A program made the position numbers and the translations under genes. From the NCBI GenBank assembly GCA_017391465.1, contig JAFOYH010000016.1, positions 1-14,683 of the forward strand: 14,683 nucleotides of DNA, given 5' to 3'. Source of the stretch: Lachnospiraceae bacterium. Its GTDB lineage: Bacteria; Bacillota_A; Clostridia; Lachnospirales; Lachnospiraceae. Numbering within the stretch: the first letter of the stretch is position 1; the number at the start of each line of letters is the position of its first letter. This document shows positions 1-6,399 of this stretch, piece by piece. Under the pieces are notes generated by a model that ran no database searches, was not told where the DNA came from, and saw nothing but the letters and a program-made list of their open reading frames with translations.

Positions 1-38
1 AAATCTTTAATTTCTAAAACCTTTTCTCGTTTATTCAT
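1..38 (-). CDS. Start of a gene leaving the left edge (12 codons visible)
   Basis: An ATG at 36-38 on the minus strand opens a frame reading MNKREKVLEIKD before the window ends. No strong Shine-Dalgarno is visible (a weak AGAAAGA lies about 10 bases upstream), but a reasonable promoter sits just upstream at 69-97. The short peptide resembles the first residues of ABC-transporter ATPases of the Opp/Dpp type, where 'VLEIKDL' commonly precedes the first strand of the nucleotide-binding domain. Twelve residues are far too few to name it, so the family is only a guess. That it is a gene start is moderately supported by position and promoter. Confidence 0.4.
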   Translation of the reverse strand, partial: MNKREKVLEIKD

Positions 39-68
39 AATTCACGATCTTTCTAAACAGTTAATTCA

Positions 69-97
69 ATAATACTTTATCGCTTTTTCATGGTAAA
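69..97 (-). promoter_or_regulatory. Candidate sigma-A promoter for the left-edge gene
   Basis: On the minus strand, TTTACC (92-97) and TATTAT (69-74) are separated by 17 bases. Transcription would begin near position 62, leaving a leader of about 24 bases before the ATG at 38. Both boxes deviate from consensus, so this is a plausible rather than strong call. Confidence 0.4.
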
Positions 98-190
98 GCG
101 GTACATGTATGCAATATAATATACCACCATTTCCTAAAGAATTCAATATGTAGTTTTTTAAATATTTTTAAGAAAATTTTATATTTATAC

Positions 191-235
191 AAAAAACAAA
201 AGGTGCAGCTTCCATTTTTTAGGAAATGCACCTTT
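191..235 (-). terminator. Intrinsic terminator after rsmH
   Basis: AAAGGTGCA (199-207) pairs perfectly with TGCACCTTT (227-235). The stem is extended by TTCC/GGAA (210-213 with 222-225) after a small internal loop. Read on the minus strand the hairpin is followed by a T-rich tail (complement of 191-200). It lies about 50 bases beyond the rsmH stop and should end the deacetylase-rsmH transcript. Confidence 0.85.
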
Positions 236-285
236 ATTTGACCAATTACTCTGTTTTCGTTTTAACCTTTATCCTATGTTTGAAA

Positions 286-1356
286 TTATGCTCGAATCGC
301 CCAACGCATCTTGGTTGACTTCGCACGGCTGTTACGCACACATTCTTCTGCAGAAGGACGAATCACATCTTTGGAAACTTCACTGTAAATACCTGCTTTT
401 TGAAGCTCTTTAAAGGAACGTTTAACAAGACGATCTTCTCCGGAATGGAATGTAAGAATCGCTACACGTCCATTGGGTGCCAAAACATCCGGAAGCTTTT
501 CAAGAAACGCATACAATACTTCAAACTCACTGTTTACATCAATTCGCAGTGCCTGGAAAACACGGGCACAGGATTTTTTTACAGCTTCTTTACGTTCTTT
601 CTCAGGCACTTTACGAAGTGAAACTTCGATAGCTTCCTTTAACTGTGTTGTTGTCTCTATCTTCTTACCACGATTTAACCAATTACAGATGGTTGAAGCA
701 ATCTCTTCTGCAAAAGGTTCATCCGAATTTTCCACCAGCATGCCAACAAGCTCCTCATAAGATACTTCCTTTAGTCGCTCTGCTGCGCTGACACCTTTTA
801 ATGGATTTAAACGAAGATCCAAAGGTCCTTCAACCTTATAAGAAAAACCACGTTCGGGGTTATCAATCTGCATAGAAGAAACCCCTAAATCCGCTAAAAT
901 GAAATCGAACTTATGTCCCGTATCCTTTGTTACCTGATCGATATCTGCAAAATTTTGAAGACGTACGGTCAAAATTTCTTCTCCAAATCCCTGATTCGCC
1001 AAACGCTCCTTGGTCTTGGCTGATTCAATTGGGTCCACATCCAGACCATAAATATGGCCCCGTCCTTCCAACTTTCCAAGCATAGCCTTTGTATGTCCTC
1101 CATATCCAAGGGTTGCATCAAGACCGATCATTCCAGGCTTAATCTGTAAGAAATCCAAAATCTCCTGCACCATAATGGAAATATGCATGCCTGCCGGCGT
1201 ACTTCCCTTACGAATAACCTTTTCGATGGTATCTGCATATTTTTCCGGATTGTGTTCTTTATATTTTTCTTTATAGCTCTTCGGATGTGTTCCTGAATAT
1301 CTCACCCTGCGTTTATGCGGCTTCTCCTGATTCTGTTGACTTTGCTGGTTTTCCAT
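286..1356 (-). CDS. rsmH: 16S rRNA (cytosine-1402-N4)-methyltransferase RsmH, long variant
   Basis: RsmH uses S-adenosylmethionine to methylate N4 of C1402 in the decoding centre of 16S rRNA. The 356-residue protein shows the SAM-binding loop DATLGYGGHT (80-89), DLGVSS (156-161), the GFSY...GPLDLRLN substrate segment (170-184), a QALRIDVNSE stretch (268-277), FHSGEDR (303-309) and a C-terminal PSAEE...NSRAKS block. Typical RsmH is about 310 residues; this one has a lysine/arginine-rich N-terminal extension of roughly 50 residues before the segment where standard enzymes begin. Several normally invariant positions differ: FHSGEDR for the usual FHSLEDR, NSRA for NPRA, and no HxPVL at the start. 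The gene is not among mraZ/ftsL/pbp cell-division genes, so it may be a second, divergent RsmH of the kind found in some clostridia. GGAGG lies 12 bases before the ATG, a rather long spacing. It follows the deacetylase by 28 bases and is probably cotranscribed. Confidence 0.93.
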   Translation of the reverse strand: MENQQSQQNQEKPHKRRVRYSGTHPKSYKEKYKEHNPEKYADTIEKVIRKGSTPAGMHISIMVQEILDFLQIKPGMIGLDATLGYGGHTKAMLGKLEGRGHIYGLDVDPIESAKTKERLANQGFGEEILTVRLQNFADIDQVTKDTGHKFDFILADLGVSSMQIDNPERGFSYKVEGPLDLRLNPLKGVSAAERLKEVSYEELVGMLVENSDEPFAEEIASTICNWLNRGKKIETTTQLKEAIEVSLRKVPEKERKEAVKKSCARVFQALRIDVNSEFEVLYAFLEKLPDVLAPNGRVAILTFHSGEDRLVKRSFKELQKAGIYSEVSKDVIRPSAEECVRNSRAKSTKMRWAIRA

Positions 1357-1384
1357 AAAATCCCATATCCTCCGTAATCTGCTG

Positions 1385-2206
1385 TTATACCTCTAACAAT
1401 ACTTTTTCACCTGGTTTAATACAGTGAATATTCCCATGAATATCAAACCAGACATCCATGCTGCCGTTATTCTGTATATATTCATCTGTCACTTCTGTCA
1501 TTTTCATAGTTTTCAAATAACGTACTAATTCCAGATGTGTCGCGAACCATATGTGCTCATCTGCTGCAACTTTTGCCAACAATGTTTCCATCCGATCCCA
1601 GTTGCGTTCTGCATCAAAGTCATAGGTATGACCTACAATCTGGGCAAGCGCCAGTTCCTCATTCGTCTCAAGAAAAACATCAATATAGGATTCTAATTCC
1701 GGAGATAAATGAAAAATTCCAGCTTTCCAGAAATATTCATCTTCACAAGGTGTATATCCTCCACTCATATCGGATATTCTTGCATATTCAAAACCAACAA
1801 TCTTTGCACACTCTGCAATTAAATCACTATAATAATTAAATGGTACAGCAAATCCCAAAATTTTAGTTCCAAAAATATTTTCCAAATTATCTTTATCCTG
1901 AGACATTTCTCTTAAAATCTGCTCAGCACTCATACCCTGCATATTCGGATGGGTTAGTGTGTGGCTTGCAATTTCATGTCCATCATAAATGCCTTGAGCC
2001 ATTTCAATGGAAAGACGTTTCACAACCATACCACAATCATGAAACCATGCAAACTGATCAATCATCAACTGTGAATTTAAATTAAAAGTTCCTTTAATTC
2101 CATATTTATTAAGGATTCCAATAAATTCTGCATCTTGTAATACACCATCATCGTAAGTTACATTAAATGCTTTTGTCTTACCATTCGGATATAATTTTTT
2201 GATCAT
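1385..2206 (-). CDS. Polysaccharide deacetylase (NodB-fold) family protein
   Basis: This is a 273-residue carbohydrate-esterase-4-like protein. The family removes N- or O-acetyl groups from sugars using a metal held by an Asp and two His. Visible landmarks are TYDDG (17-21, motif 1 with D19/D20), SHTLTHP (81-87, motif 2 with H82 and H86), a GFAVPFNYY segment (118-126) where the RxPY motif normally sits, and VGHTYDFD (191-198) near the C-terminal motif. There is no signal peptide or membrane segment, so it should be cytoplasmic, unlike peptidoglycan or chitin deacetylases that act outside; the substrate is unknown. The start is firm: AAGGAG lies just upstream of the ATG. It is the first gene of a probable two-gene unit with rsmH. 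Motif 3 lacks the usual arginine, so activity and substrate cannot be assumed. Confidence 0.85.
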   Translation of the reverse strand: MIKKLYPNGKTKAFNVTYDDGVLQDAEFIGILNKYGIKGTFNLNSQLMIDQFAWFHDCGMVVKRLSIEMAQGIYDGHEIASHTLTHPNMQGMSAEQILREMSQDKDNLENIFGTKILGFAVPFNYYSDLIAECAKIVGFEYARISDMSGGYTPCEDEYFWKAGIFHLSPELESYIDVFLETNEELALAQIVGHTYDFDAERNWDRMETLLAKVAADEHIWFATHLELVRYLKTMKMTEVTDEYIQNNGSMDVWFDIHGNIHCIKPGEKVLLEV

Positions 2207-2255
2207 AAAACATCACTCCTTCCAACTGCCAAAACATTCCTTTTTCATAATATCA

Positions 2256-2284
2256 ATTATAATTACTTTAATTCCAGTTTACCA
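2256..2284 (-). promoter_or_regulatory. Weak candidate promoter for the deacetylase-rsmH unit
   Basis: A perfect TATAAT on the minus strand (2256-2261) lies 50 bases upstream of the deacetylase start. Seventeen bases further up is TGGTAA (2279-2284), a poor -35. The rest of the 270-base gap (2207-2476) holds the mutase terminator and otherwise AT-rich DNA with no ORF that I can support. Confidence 0.4.
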
Positions 2285-2407
2285 CTAATTTACTAATTTC
2301 GCAATTCACATACATCGACTTTTCCCATTTATACCATACATCACATAGTGCCTGATGATGCCAAATATCCTGGATAACATAGCTAAACTTTTCATATCAT
2401 AAGAACC

Positions 2408-2441
2408 AAAAAACAGGAGTTTCCGTTTTGAAAACTCCTGT
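2408..2441 (-). terminator. Intrinsic terminator after the phosphohexomutase
   Basis: ACAGGAGTTT (2413-2422) pairs with AAACTCCTGT (2432-2441) around a loop of about 9 bases. On the minus strand this 10-bp stem is followed directly by six T (2408-2413, partly within the stem). It sits about 35 bases past the mutase stop. Confidence 0.88.
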
Positions 2442-2476
2442 CTAAATCATACATTTATTTCATTATAAACAACTGC

Positions 2477-4159
2477 TTATGCAAGAATAGGTTTAATCGC
2501 ATCAGCAAGAACATCTTTCTGAGCCTGTGCTTCTGCCAAATCTTTACCTAATGTTGTAAAGTATGTTTTGATCTTTGGTTCTGTGCCGGAAGGACGAACG
2601 ATTACTTCAGCACCGCCTTCTAATTTGTAGATCAATACATTTGCTGCAGGAAGACCTGTTTCTTCAGGTTTCTTGTAGTCAATGGCTTTCACAACTTTGT
2701 ATCCTGCGATTTCTGTTAATGGATTTTCACGCAAACCGCTCATGATTTCTGCCATCTTATCCATACCGGATAAACCAGGGAATTCATAGCTGTCTACTTT
2801 ATTTAAGTAACGACCATACTGTGCATAGATTTCTTCCATTCTCTGTTTAATCGAAGAACCGATGCTTCTGTAGTATGCTGCCATTTCACAGATCAACATA
2901 GAACCGATAATCGCATCTTTATCTCTTACATATGGTCCTGCAAGGTAACCGTAGGATTCTTCGAAACCAAAGATAAAACGATCCACTTCGCCAGCTGCTT
3001 CAAGGTTTGCAATCTGATCACCAATCCATTTGAAGCCTGTTAATACACCTCGAAGTTCTACACCGTAGTTTGCTGCAACTGCATCTGCAAGCGGTGTAGA
3101 AACGATGGATTTAACAGCAACTGCATTTTCCGGCATTGTCTTGTTTTCAAGACGAGCTGCACAGATATAATCTAATAAGAGTACACCAACTTCGTTACCG
3201 GAAACGAGTTCGTATGTACCATCCGGACATTTCATAGCAATACCAACACGATCAGCATCAGGGTCTGTTGCCAACATAAGGTCAGCGCCTTCTTTTTCTG
3301 CAAGTTCAAGACCTAAACGAAGAGCTTCGAAAATCTCTGGGTTTGGATATGGACATGTTGGGAAGTTTCCATCTGGATACTTCTGTTCAGGAACGATTGT
3401 AATATCATCGATACCGATATCCTGTAATACTCTCATAACAGGAACTAAACCAGAACCATTCAGTGGAGAATACACAAGTTTTAAACCGGCTGTCTTACAG
3501 ATACCTGGACGTACACTGCGTGCTTTGATGGCATCGTAAAGAGCTTCTTTGCAATCTTCACCAACATATTCAATAAGACCTTTTTCGATACCTTCTTCAA
3601 AGGACATAAGTTTTGCACCATTAAGAATATCTGTTTTCTGAATTTCAGCATAAACGATATCTGCTGCTTCATCTGTCATCTGACATCCGTCTGGACCATA
3701 TGCTTTATAACCATTATATTTTGCAGGGTTGTGAGAAGCTGTAACCATAACACCAGCATTTGCTCCATAATAACGTGTCGCAAAACTTAATGCTGGTACT
3801 GGCATCAATGCATCATAAATACGAACTTTAATTCCATTTGCAGCTAAAACTTTTGCTGTTTCTTTTGCAAATACATCACTGTTAATACGACTGTCATAGC
3901 TTACTGCAACTAACTGATTGCCGCCCTGAGTTTTTACCCAGTTTGCAAGACCCTGGGATGCCTGACGAACTACGTAAATATTCATGCGGTTGGAACCTGC
4001 GCCCAACACACCACGTAAACCTGCTGTACCGAACTTAAGTGCAACTGCGAAGCGTTCTTTGATTTCTTCTTCATTACCTTCGATTGTTTTGAGTTCTTCT
4101 GTCAATGCAGCATCTTCCAAATCAGCTTCTAACCAACGTTTGTAATCATCTAAAAACAT
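2477..4159 (-). CDS. pgcA: Phospho-sugar mutase (alpha-phosphoglucomutase/phosphomannomutase)
   Basis: This cytoplasmic enzyme of the alpha-D-phosphohexomutase superfamily interconverts hexose 1- and 6-phosphates through a phosphoserine. It feeds glycogen, cell-wall and glycolipid precursor pathways. In a 560-residue reading, the catalytic serine is in TASHNP (S142), the magnesium loop is DPDADR (299-304), the sugar-specificity loop is GFEESYGYLAG, and the phosphate-binding loop near the C-terminus is RPSGTEPK. The length matches the long PgcA-like group (about 560-580) rather than the 450-residue GlmM group. The frame can be opened 10 codons earlier at 4189, but there is no ribosome site there, whereas the ATG at 4157-4159 has AGGTGGGGG 6-8 bases upstream, so I chose 4159. 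It is monocistronic by its own promoter and terminator. The gene symbol follows the Bacillus homologue; glucose versus mannose preference cannot be read from sequence. Confidence 0.93.
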   Translation of the reverse strand: MFLDDYKRWLEADLEDAALTEELKTIEGNEEEIKERFAVALKFGTAGLRGVLGAGSNRMNIYVVRQASQGLANWVKTQGGNQLVAVSYDSRINSDVFAKETAKVLAANGIKVRIYDALMPVPALSFATRYYGANAGVMVTASHNPAKYNGYKAYGPDGCQMTDEAADIVYAEIQKTDILNGAKLMSFEEGIEKGLIEYVGEDCKEALYDAIKARSVRPGICKTAGLKLVYSPLNGSGLVPVMRVLQDIGIDDITIVPEQKYPDGNFPTCPYPNPEIFEALRLGLELAEKEGADLMLATDPDADRVGIAMKCPDGTYELVSGNEVGVLLLDYICAARLENKTMPENAVAVKSIVSTPLADAVAANYGVELRGVLTGFKWIGDQIANLEAAGEVDRFIFGFEESYGYLAGPYVRDKDAIIGSMLICEMAAYYRSIGSSIKQRMEEIYAQYGRYLNKVDSYEFPGLSGMDKMAEIMSGLRENPLTEIAGYKVVKAIDYKKPEETGLPAANVLIYKLEGGAEVIVRPSGTEPKIKTYFTTLGKDLAEAQAQKDVLADAIKPILA

Positions 4160-4221
4160 ATGATACCCCCACCTTTTATCATCAAACATTATATAAGTAC
4201 ATACCTATGCACTATATATAA

Positions 4222-4250
4222 ATTGTAAGTTCTTTTGAGATAAAAGTCAA
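4222..4250 (-). promoter_or_regulatory. Near-consensus promoter of the phosphohexomutase
   Basis: TTGACT (4245-4250) and TACAAT (4222-4227) are separated by exactly 17 bases on the minus strand. Transcription would start near 4215, giving a leader of about 56 bases before the ATG at 4159. The -35 box overlaps the TGA stop codon of the upstream oxidoreductase gene (4247-4249). Confidence 0.8.
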
Positions 4251-5533
4251 TGTTTCAGGTCTATTTTTGATGGATTATCCAACAATCTTCCTTCTTTTGA
4301 AAATCTTGAACCATGGCATGGACAATCCCAAGTTTCTTCATCGTTATTCCATGAAAGTGCACAGCCAAGATGACTGCACCGTCTTTCTTCTTTCCCTAAC
4401 CATCCCATAAAAAGTCCTTTTATACTTATCCCGATATCAATCATCAACTTATCAATTCCGGCAAACAAATGGAATCTCTGAGGTGAAAAAATCTTTGCAT
4501 ACGGATTTTCTTTTTCACAGATTAAATCCCTTAAAATCATAGCGGAAACCATAGATGAAGTCATCCCCCATTTTCCAAAACCTGTTGCCACATAAAGATG
4601 GGGTGTAAACACAGAATATCTCCCGATGAACGGAATCCCATCGTGTGGCATACAGTCCTGTGCTGACCAGGCAGCTTCTATTTTTGAATTTGGATATATT
4701 TGTTTTGATGCTTCTATAAGTCGTTTATACTTACTGTCTTTTTTCACACAACCCGTACGATGTCCACATCCACCAAACCAAATATTTTCACCCGCCTGTC
4801 TCAAAGAATATCCGTTGGAATCGATCCCCAAATACATTCCATGAATCTTTTTGCAGCCAGACAATGACAAAACATAACTCCGTTCCTGATGCTGACGAAG
4901 GAAATAAAATCCCGGACAATTCTTAATTGGATAATGGGTCGCTACGACGATATCATCTGCATAAAAACGATTTTCTTTATTTTCACAGATCACTTCATGT
5001 CCACGAATCTCTACAACTTTTGTATGTTCCAAAATATTTAATTGGTCAGCGAGATGACGAAGAAATTTTAATGGTGAAAACTGTGCCTGATTCCGAAACA
5101 CCAAAGCCGCTTTCACCGAAAATGGAAGCTCTGTTTCATTTGTATAATAAGCATCCAATCCAAGTTGCATGACAACCTGCGTCTCCTTTTGTATCGAAAA
5201 AGCATCTTTTTTCGTGTAAATGCAAGCCGGAACTCTTTTAAATTCACATGCAATTTCTTCCTCCTGAATTAATTGTTCATACATATCAATGGCTTTTTCA
5301 TTCGCCTGTGCATAAAGCTTTGCCTTTCTCATACCAACACTTCGTTTTAATTTTGCATATTTCAACCCATGCTGACTTGTCATCTTGGCCGTCGTCTTTT
5401 CCGTTTGTCCGGATCCGACTTCATTTGATTCCAGAATAAGAACGGTCTTTCCTTCTTTTTGCAGATAATAAGCACTAAGAATTCCAGCCATACCAGCGCC
5501 CACAACAATAACATCATAGTGATTTGATTCCAT
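4247..5533 (-). CDS. FAD-dependent oxidoreductase with C-terminal Rieske [2Fe-2S] domain
   Basis: This 428-residue fusion joins a DadA/glycine-oxidase-type flavoprotein to a Rieske iron-sulfur domain. The N-terminus has the FAD dinucleotide motif GAGMAG (12-17) with the ribose-binding acid E35, followed by SGQTEKTTAKMTSQHG. GFGKWGMT in the second half is typical of the second FAD contact. The C-terminal Rieske boxes are CSHLGC (386-391) and CPCHGS (404-409), giving ligands C386, H388, C404 and H407, plus the two extra cysteines that form a disulfide in high-potential Rieske proteins. Bacillus YhfW has the same architecture. No signal peptide is seen, so it should be cytoplasmic. The natural substrate is unknown. 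GAGGAAATTTC precedes the ATG. It starts 56 bases after the C39-like gene with no clear terminator or promoter between, so cotranscription is likely. Ends shortly after box II, so the Rieske domain is compact. Confidence 0.9.
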   Translation of the reverse strand: MESNHYDVIVVGAGMAGILSAYYLQKEGKTVLILESNEVGSGQTEKTTAKMTSQHGLKYAKLKRSVGMRKAKLYAQANEKAIDMYEQLIQEEEIACEFKRVPACIYTKKDAFSIQKETQVVMQLGLDAYYTNETELPFSVKAALVFRNQAQFSPLKFLRHLADQLNILEHTKVVEIRGHEVICENKENRFYADDIVVATHYPIKNCPGFYFLRQHQERSYVLSLSGCKKIHGMYLGIDSNGYSLRQAGENIWFGGCGHRTGCVKKDSKYKRLIEASKQIYPNSKIEAAWSAQDCMPHDGIPFIGRYSVFTPHLYVATGFGKWGMTSSMVSAMILRDLICEKENPYAKIFSPQRFHLFAGIDKLMIDIGISIKGLFMGWLGKEERRCSHLGCALSWNNDEETWDCPCHGSRFSKEGRLLDNPSKIDLKH

Positions 5534-5589
5534 GAAATTTCCTCGATTTCTTTATTCTTTCGAATATAGTATGAGAAGTTTTTTTAGAA

Positions 5590-6321
5590 TCATTCCTCCT
5601 TTTGTTTCAATGAAATATATACTGCCTGCATTCCCAATTCCTTGTAACGCATTTCTACAATTGTTTTATCATAGCCAACCGTTCCTCCGGATATTGGATC
5701 ATTTAAATAATAGTGCCTGTCATCATAACCAACGAGAACCAGACAATGTTCTCCAGCTATCCATGTATAATTTGTACCATCTTCTAAAACCCATGAATTC
5801 CCTGTTTTTGATTCTTTCATACCCATTGTCGCCCAAATCAGTAATGGATTTCCCCGATTTAAATATGTATCACACAAATCCATTAAAGATTCGCCGTTCA
5901 ATACCTTTGCATGACATTGGGAACTATGATCATTAACAGCCTTCTCAATAACCGGCGCAAAACAGCCATAACTGTTTTGAGAAAACGGATCTCCGGCAAA
6001 CACTTTCGATGGATCCGGTCCATAAAGTACATCCTCTTCATAATAAAAATTATCATCACATGTCAGCCACAATGATGCAAATGTTTCTGCCTGAATATCC
6101 TCACCATAATACTGAAGAACCATGGCTGCCGCCACCGATTCACACCCTGTCGGCAATATAGGATATTGACAAATCTGAGGCACCTCCAGATACACTTCAC
6201 TTTTTACTGCCATCTGTTTTTCATCTTTTGTGTCCATTTTTGCCCATACAGACACACTCGCCATAACCAAAACGACTCCTATCATTAAACATTTAAATTT
6301 ATTATATGTGCGTTTCCTCAT
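5590..6321 (-). CDS. Secreted C39-like (papain-fold) cysteine peptidase
   Basis: This is a 243-residue protein with an N-terminal signal peptide: a basic start (RKRTYNKFK), a hydrophobic core at about 11-26 and possible cleavage after WAK or VWA. The mature part is a peptidase C39-like domain: Q49/Q52 upstream of TGCES (catalytic C60), GEHCLVLVGYD (H192) and YYLNDP (D208), matching the Gln-Cys-His-Asp pattern. It spans the whole protein, so there is no ABC-transporter partner domain as in bacteriocin-processing C39 enzymes; B. subtilis YvpB is a comparable stand-alone protein. Cysteines are unusually many for an exported protein (seven in the mature part: 51, 60, 88, 120, 136, 150, 193). The start is set by GGGAGG seven bases before the ATG. 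The ribosome site lies inside a strong hairpin and the gene follows four 11-base repeats shared with the adjacent regulator promoter, so control by that two-component system is predicted. The cleaved substrate is unknown. Confidence 0.87.
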   Translation of the reverse strand: MRKRTYNKFKCLMIGVVLVMASVSVWAKMDTKDEKQMAVKSEVYLEVPQICQYPILPTGCESVAAAMVLQYYGEDIQAETFASLWLTCDDNFYYEEDVLYGPDPSKVFAGDPFSQNSYGCFAPVIEKAVNDHSSQCHAKVLNGESLMDLCDTYLNRGNPLLIWATMGMKESKTGNSWVLEDGTNYTWIAGEHCLVLVGYDDRHYYLNDPISGGTVGYDKTIVEMRYKELGMQAVYISLKQKEE

Positions 6322-6325
6322 AAAA

Positions 6326-6361
6326 ATGCCTCCCTTACAAAATTTATTGTAAGGAAGGCAT
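6326..6361 (-). promoter_or_regulatory. 15-bp stem-loop enclosing the peptidase ribosome site (terminator or translational lock)
   Basis: On minus-strand RNA the arm 6361-6347 (AUGCCUUCCUUACAA) pairs at all 15 positions, one being G-U, with the arm 6340-6326 (UUGUAAGGGAGGCAU) around a six-base loop. The Shine-Dalgarno AAGGGAGG (6336-6329) is wholly in the 3' arm. A run of U follows, immediately before the AUG at 6321. The structure therefore looks both like an intrinsic terminator for the kinase operon and like a sequestering hairpin for the peptidase. A candidate -10 (TACAAT, 6346-6351) lies within the 5' arm, so RNA started there, at about 6339-6340, would begin at the 3' arm and not fold. 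Confidence 0.8.
6346..6351 (-). promoter_or_regulatory. Candidate -10 box of an activator-dependent promoter for the C39-like peptidase
   Basis: TACAAT on the minus strand matches the -10 consensus at five of six positions. The expected -35 position (6369-6374) reads ACAAAC, which is not a sigma-A box. The 11-base repeats at 6361-6398 cover that position, as at PhoB-type promoters where the regulator substitutes for the -35. The predicted leader is only about 18 bases and keeps a free Shine-Dalgarno. Confidence 0.5.
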
Positions 6362-6398
6362 GTATCGCGTTTGTTTAAAATCTGTATCGAATTTGTAT
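6361..6398. repeat. Four 11-base direct repeats, probable response-regulator operator
   Basis: In plus-strand reading TGTAT, TGTTT, TGTAT and TGTAT begin at 6361, 6372, 6383 and 6394, exactly 11 bases apart; two are followed by CG, giving TGTATCG. Direct repeats with an 11-base period, just upstream of a -10 box, are the standard site format for OmpR/PhoB-family regulators, which bind as head-to-tail dimers on one face of DNA. The same heptamer core occurs twice at 11-base spacing in the promoter of the adjacent regulator gene (9226-9243). Confidence 0.65.
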
Positions 6399-6399
6399 A

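Noticed and set aside
39..190. Left intergenic region checked for a riboswitch, tRNA or small ORF
   Set aside because: Apart from a candidate promoter and AT-rich DNA I see no conserved fold or coding signal.
4160..4189. Ten extra N-terminal codons for the phosphohexomutase
   Set aside because: No ribosome site precedes the ATG at 4189, while AGGTGGGGG sits correctly before the ATG at 4159.
5532..5936. Plus-strand open frame of 134 codons opposite the C39-like peptidase
   Set aside because: It lies entirely antisense to a gene with recognisable catalytic motifs, resembles no family and has no convincing ribosome site.
6361..6398. Short regular repeats considered as a mini CRISPR or tandem satellite
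   Set aside because: Units are only 11 bases with a 5-7 base core and no spacers. The helical-turn spacing and promoter position fit a regulator site.
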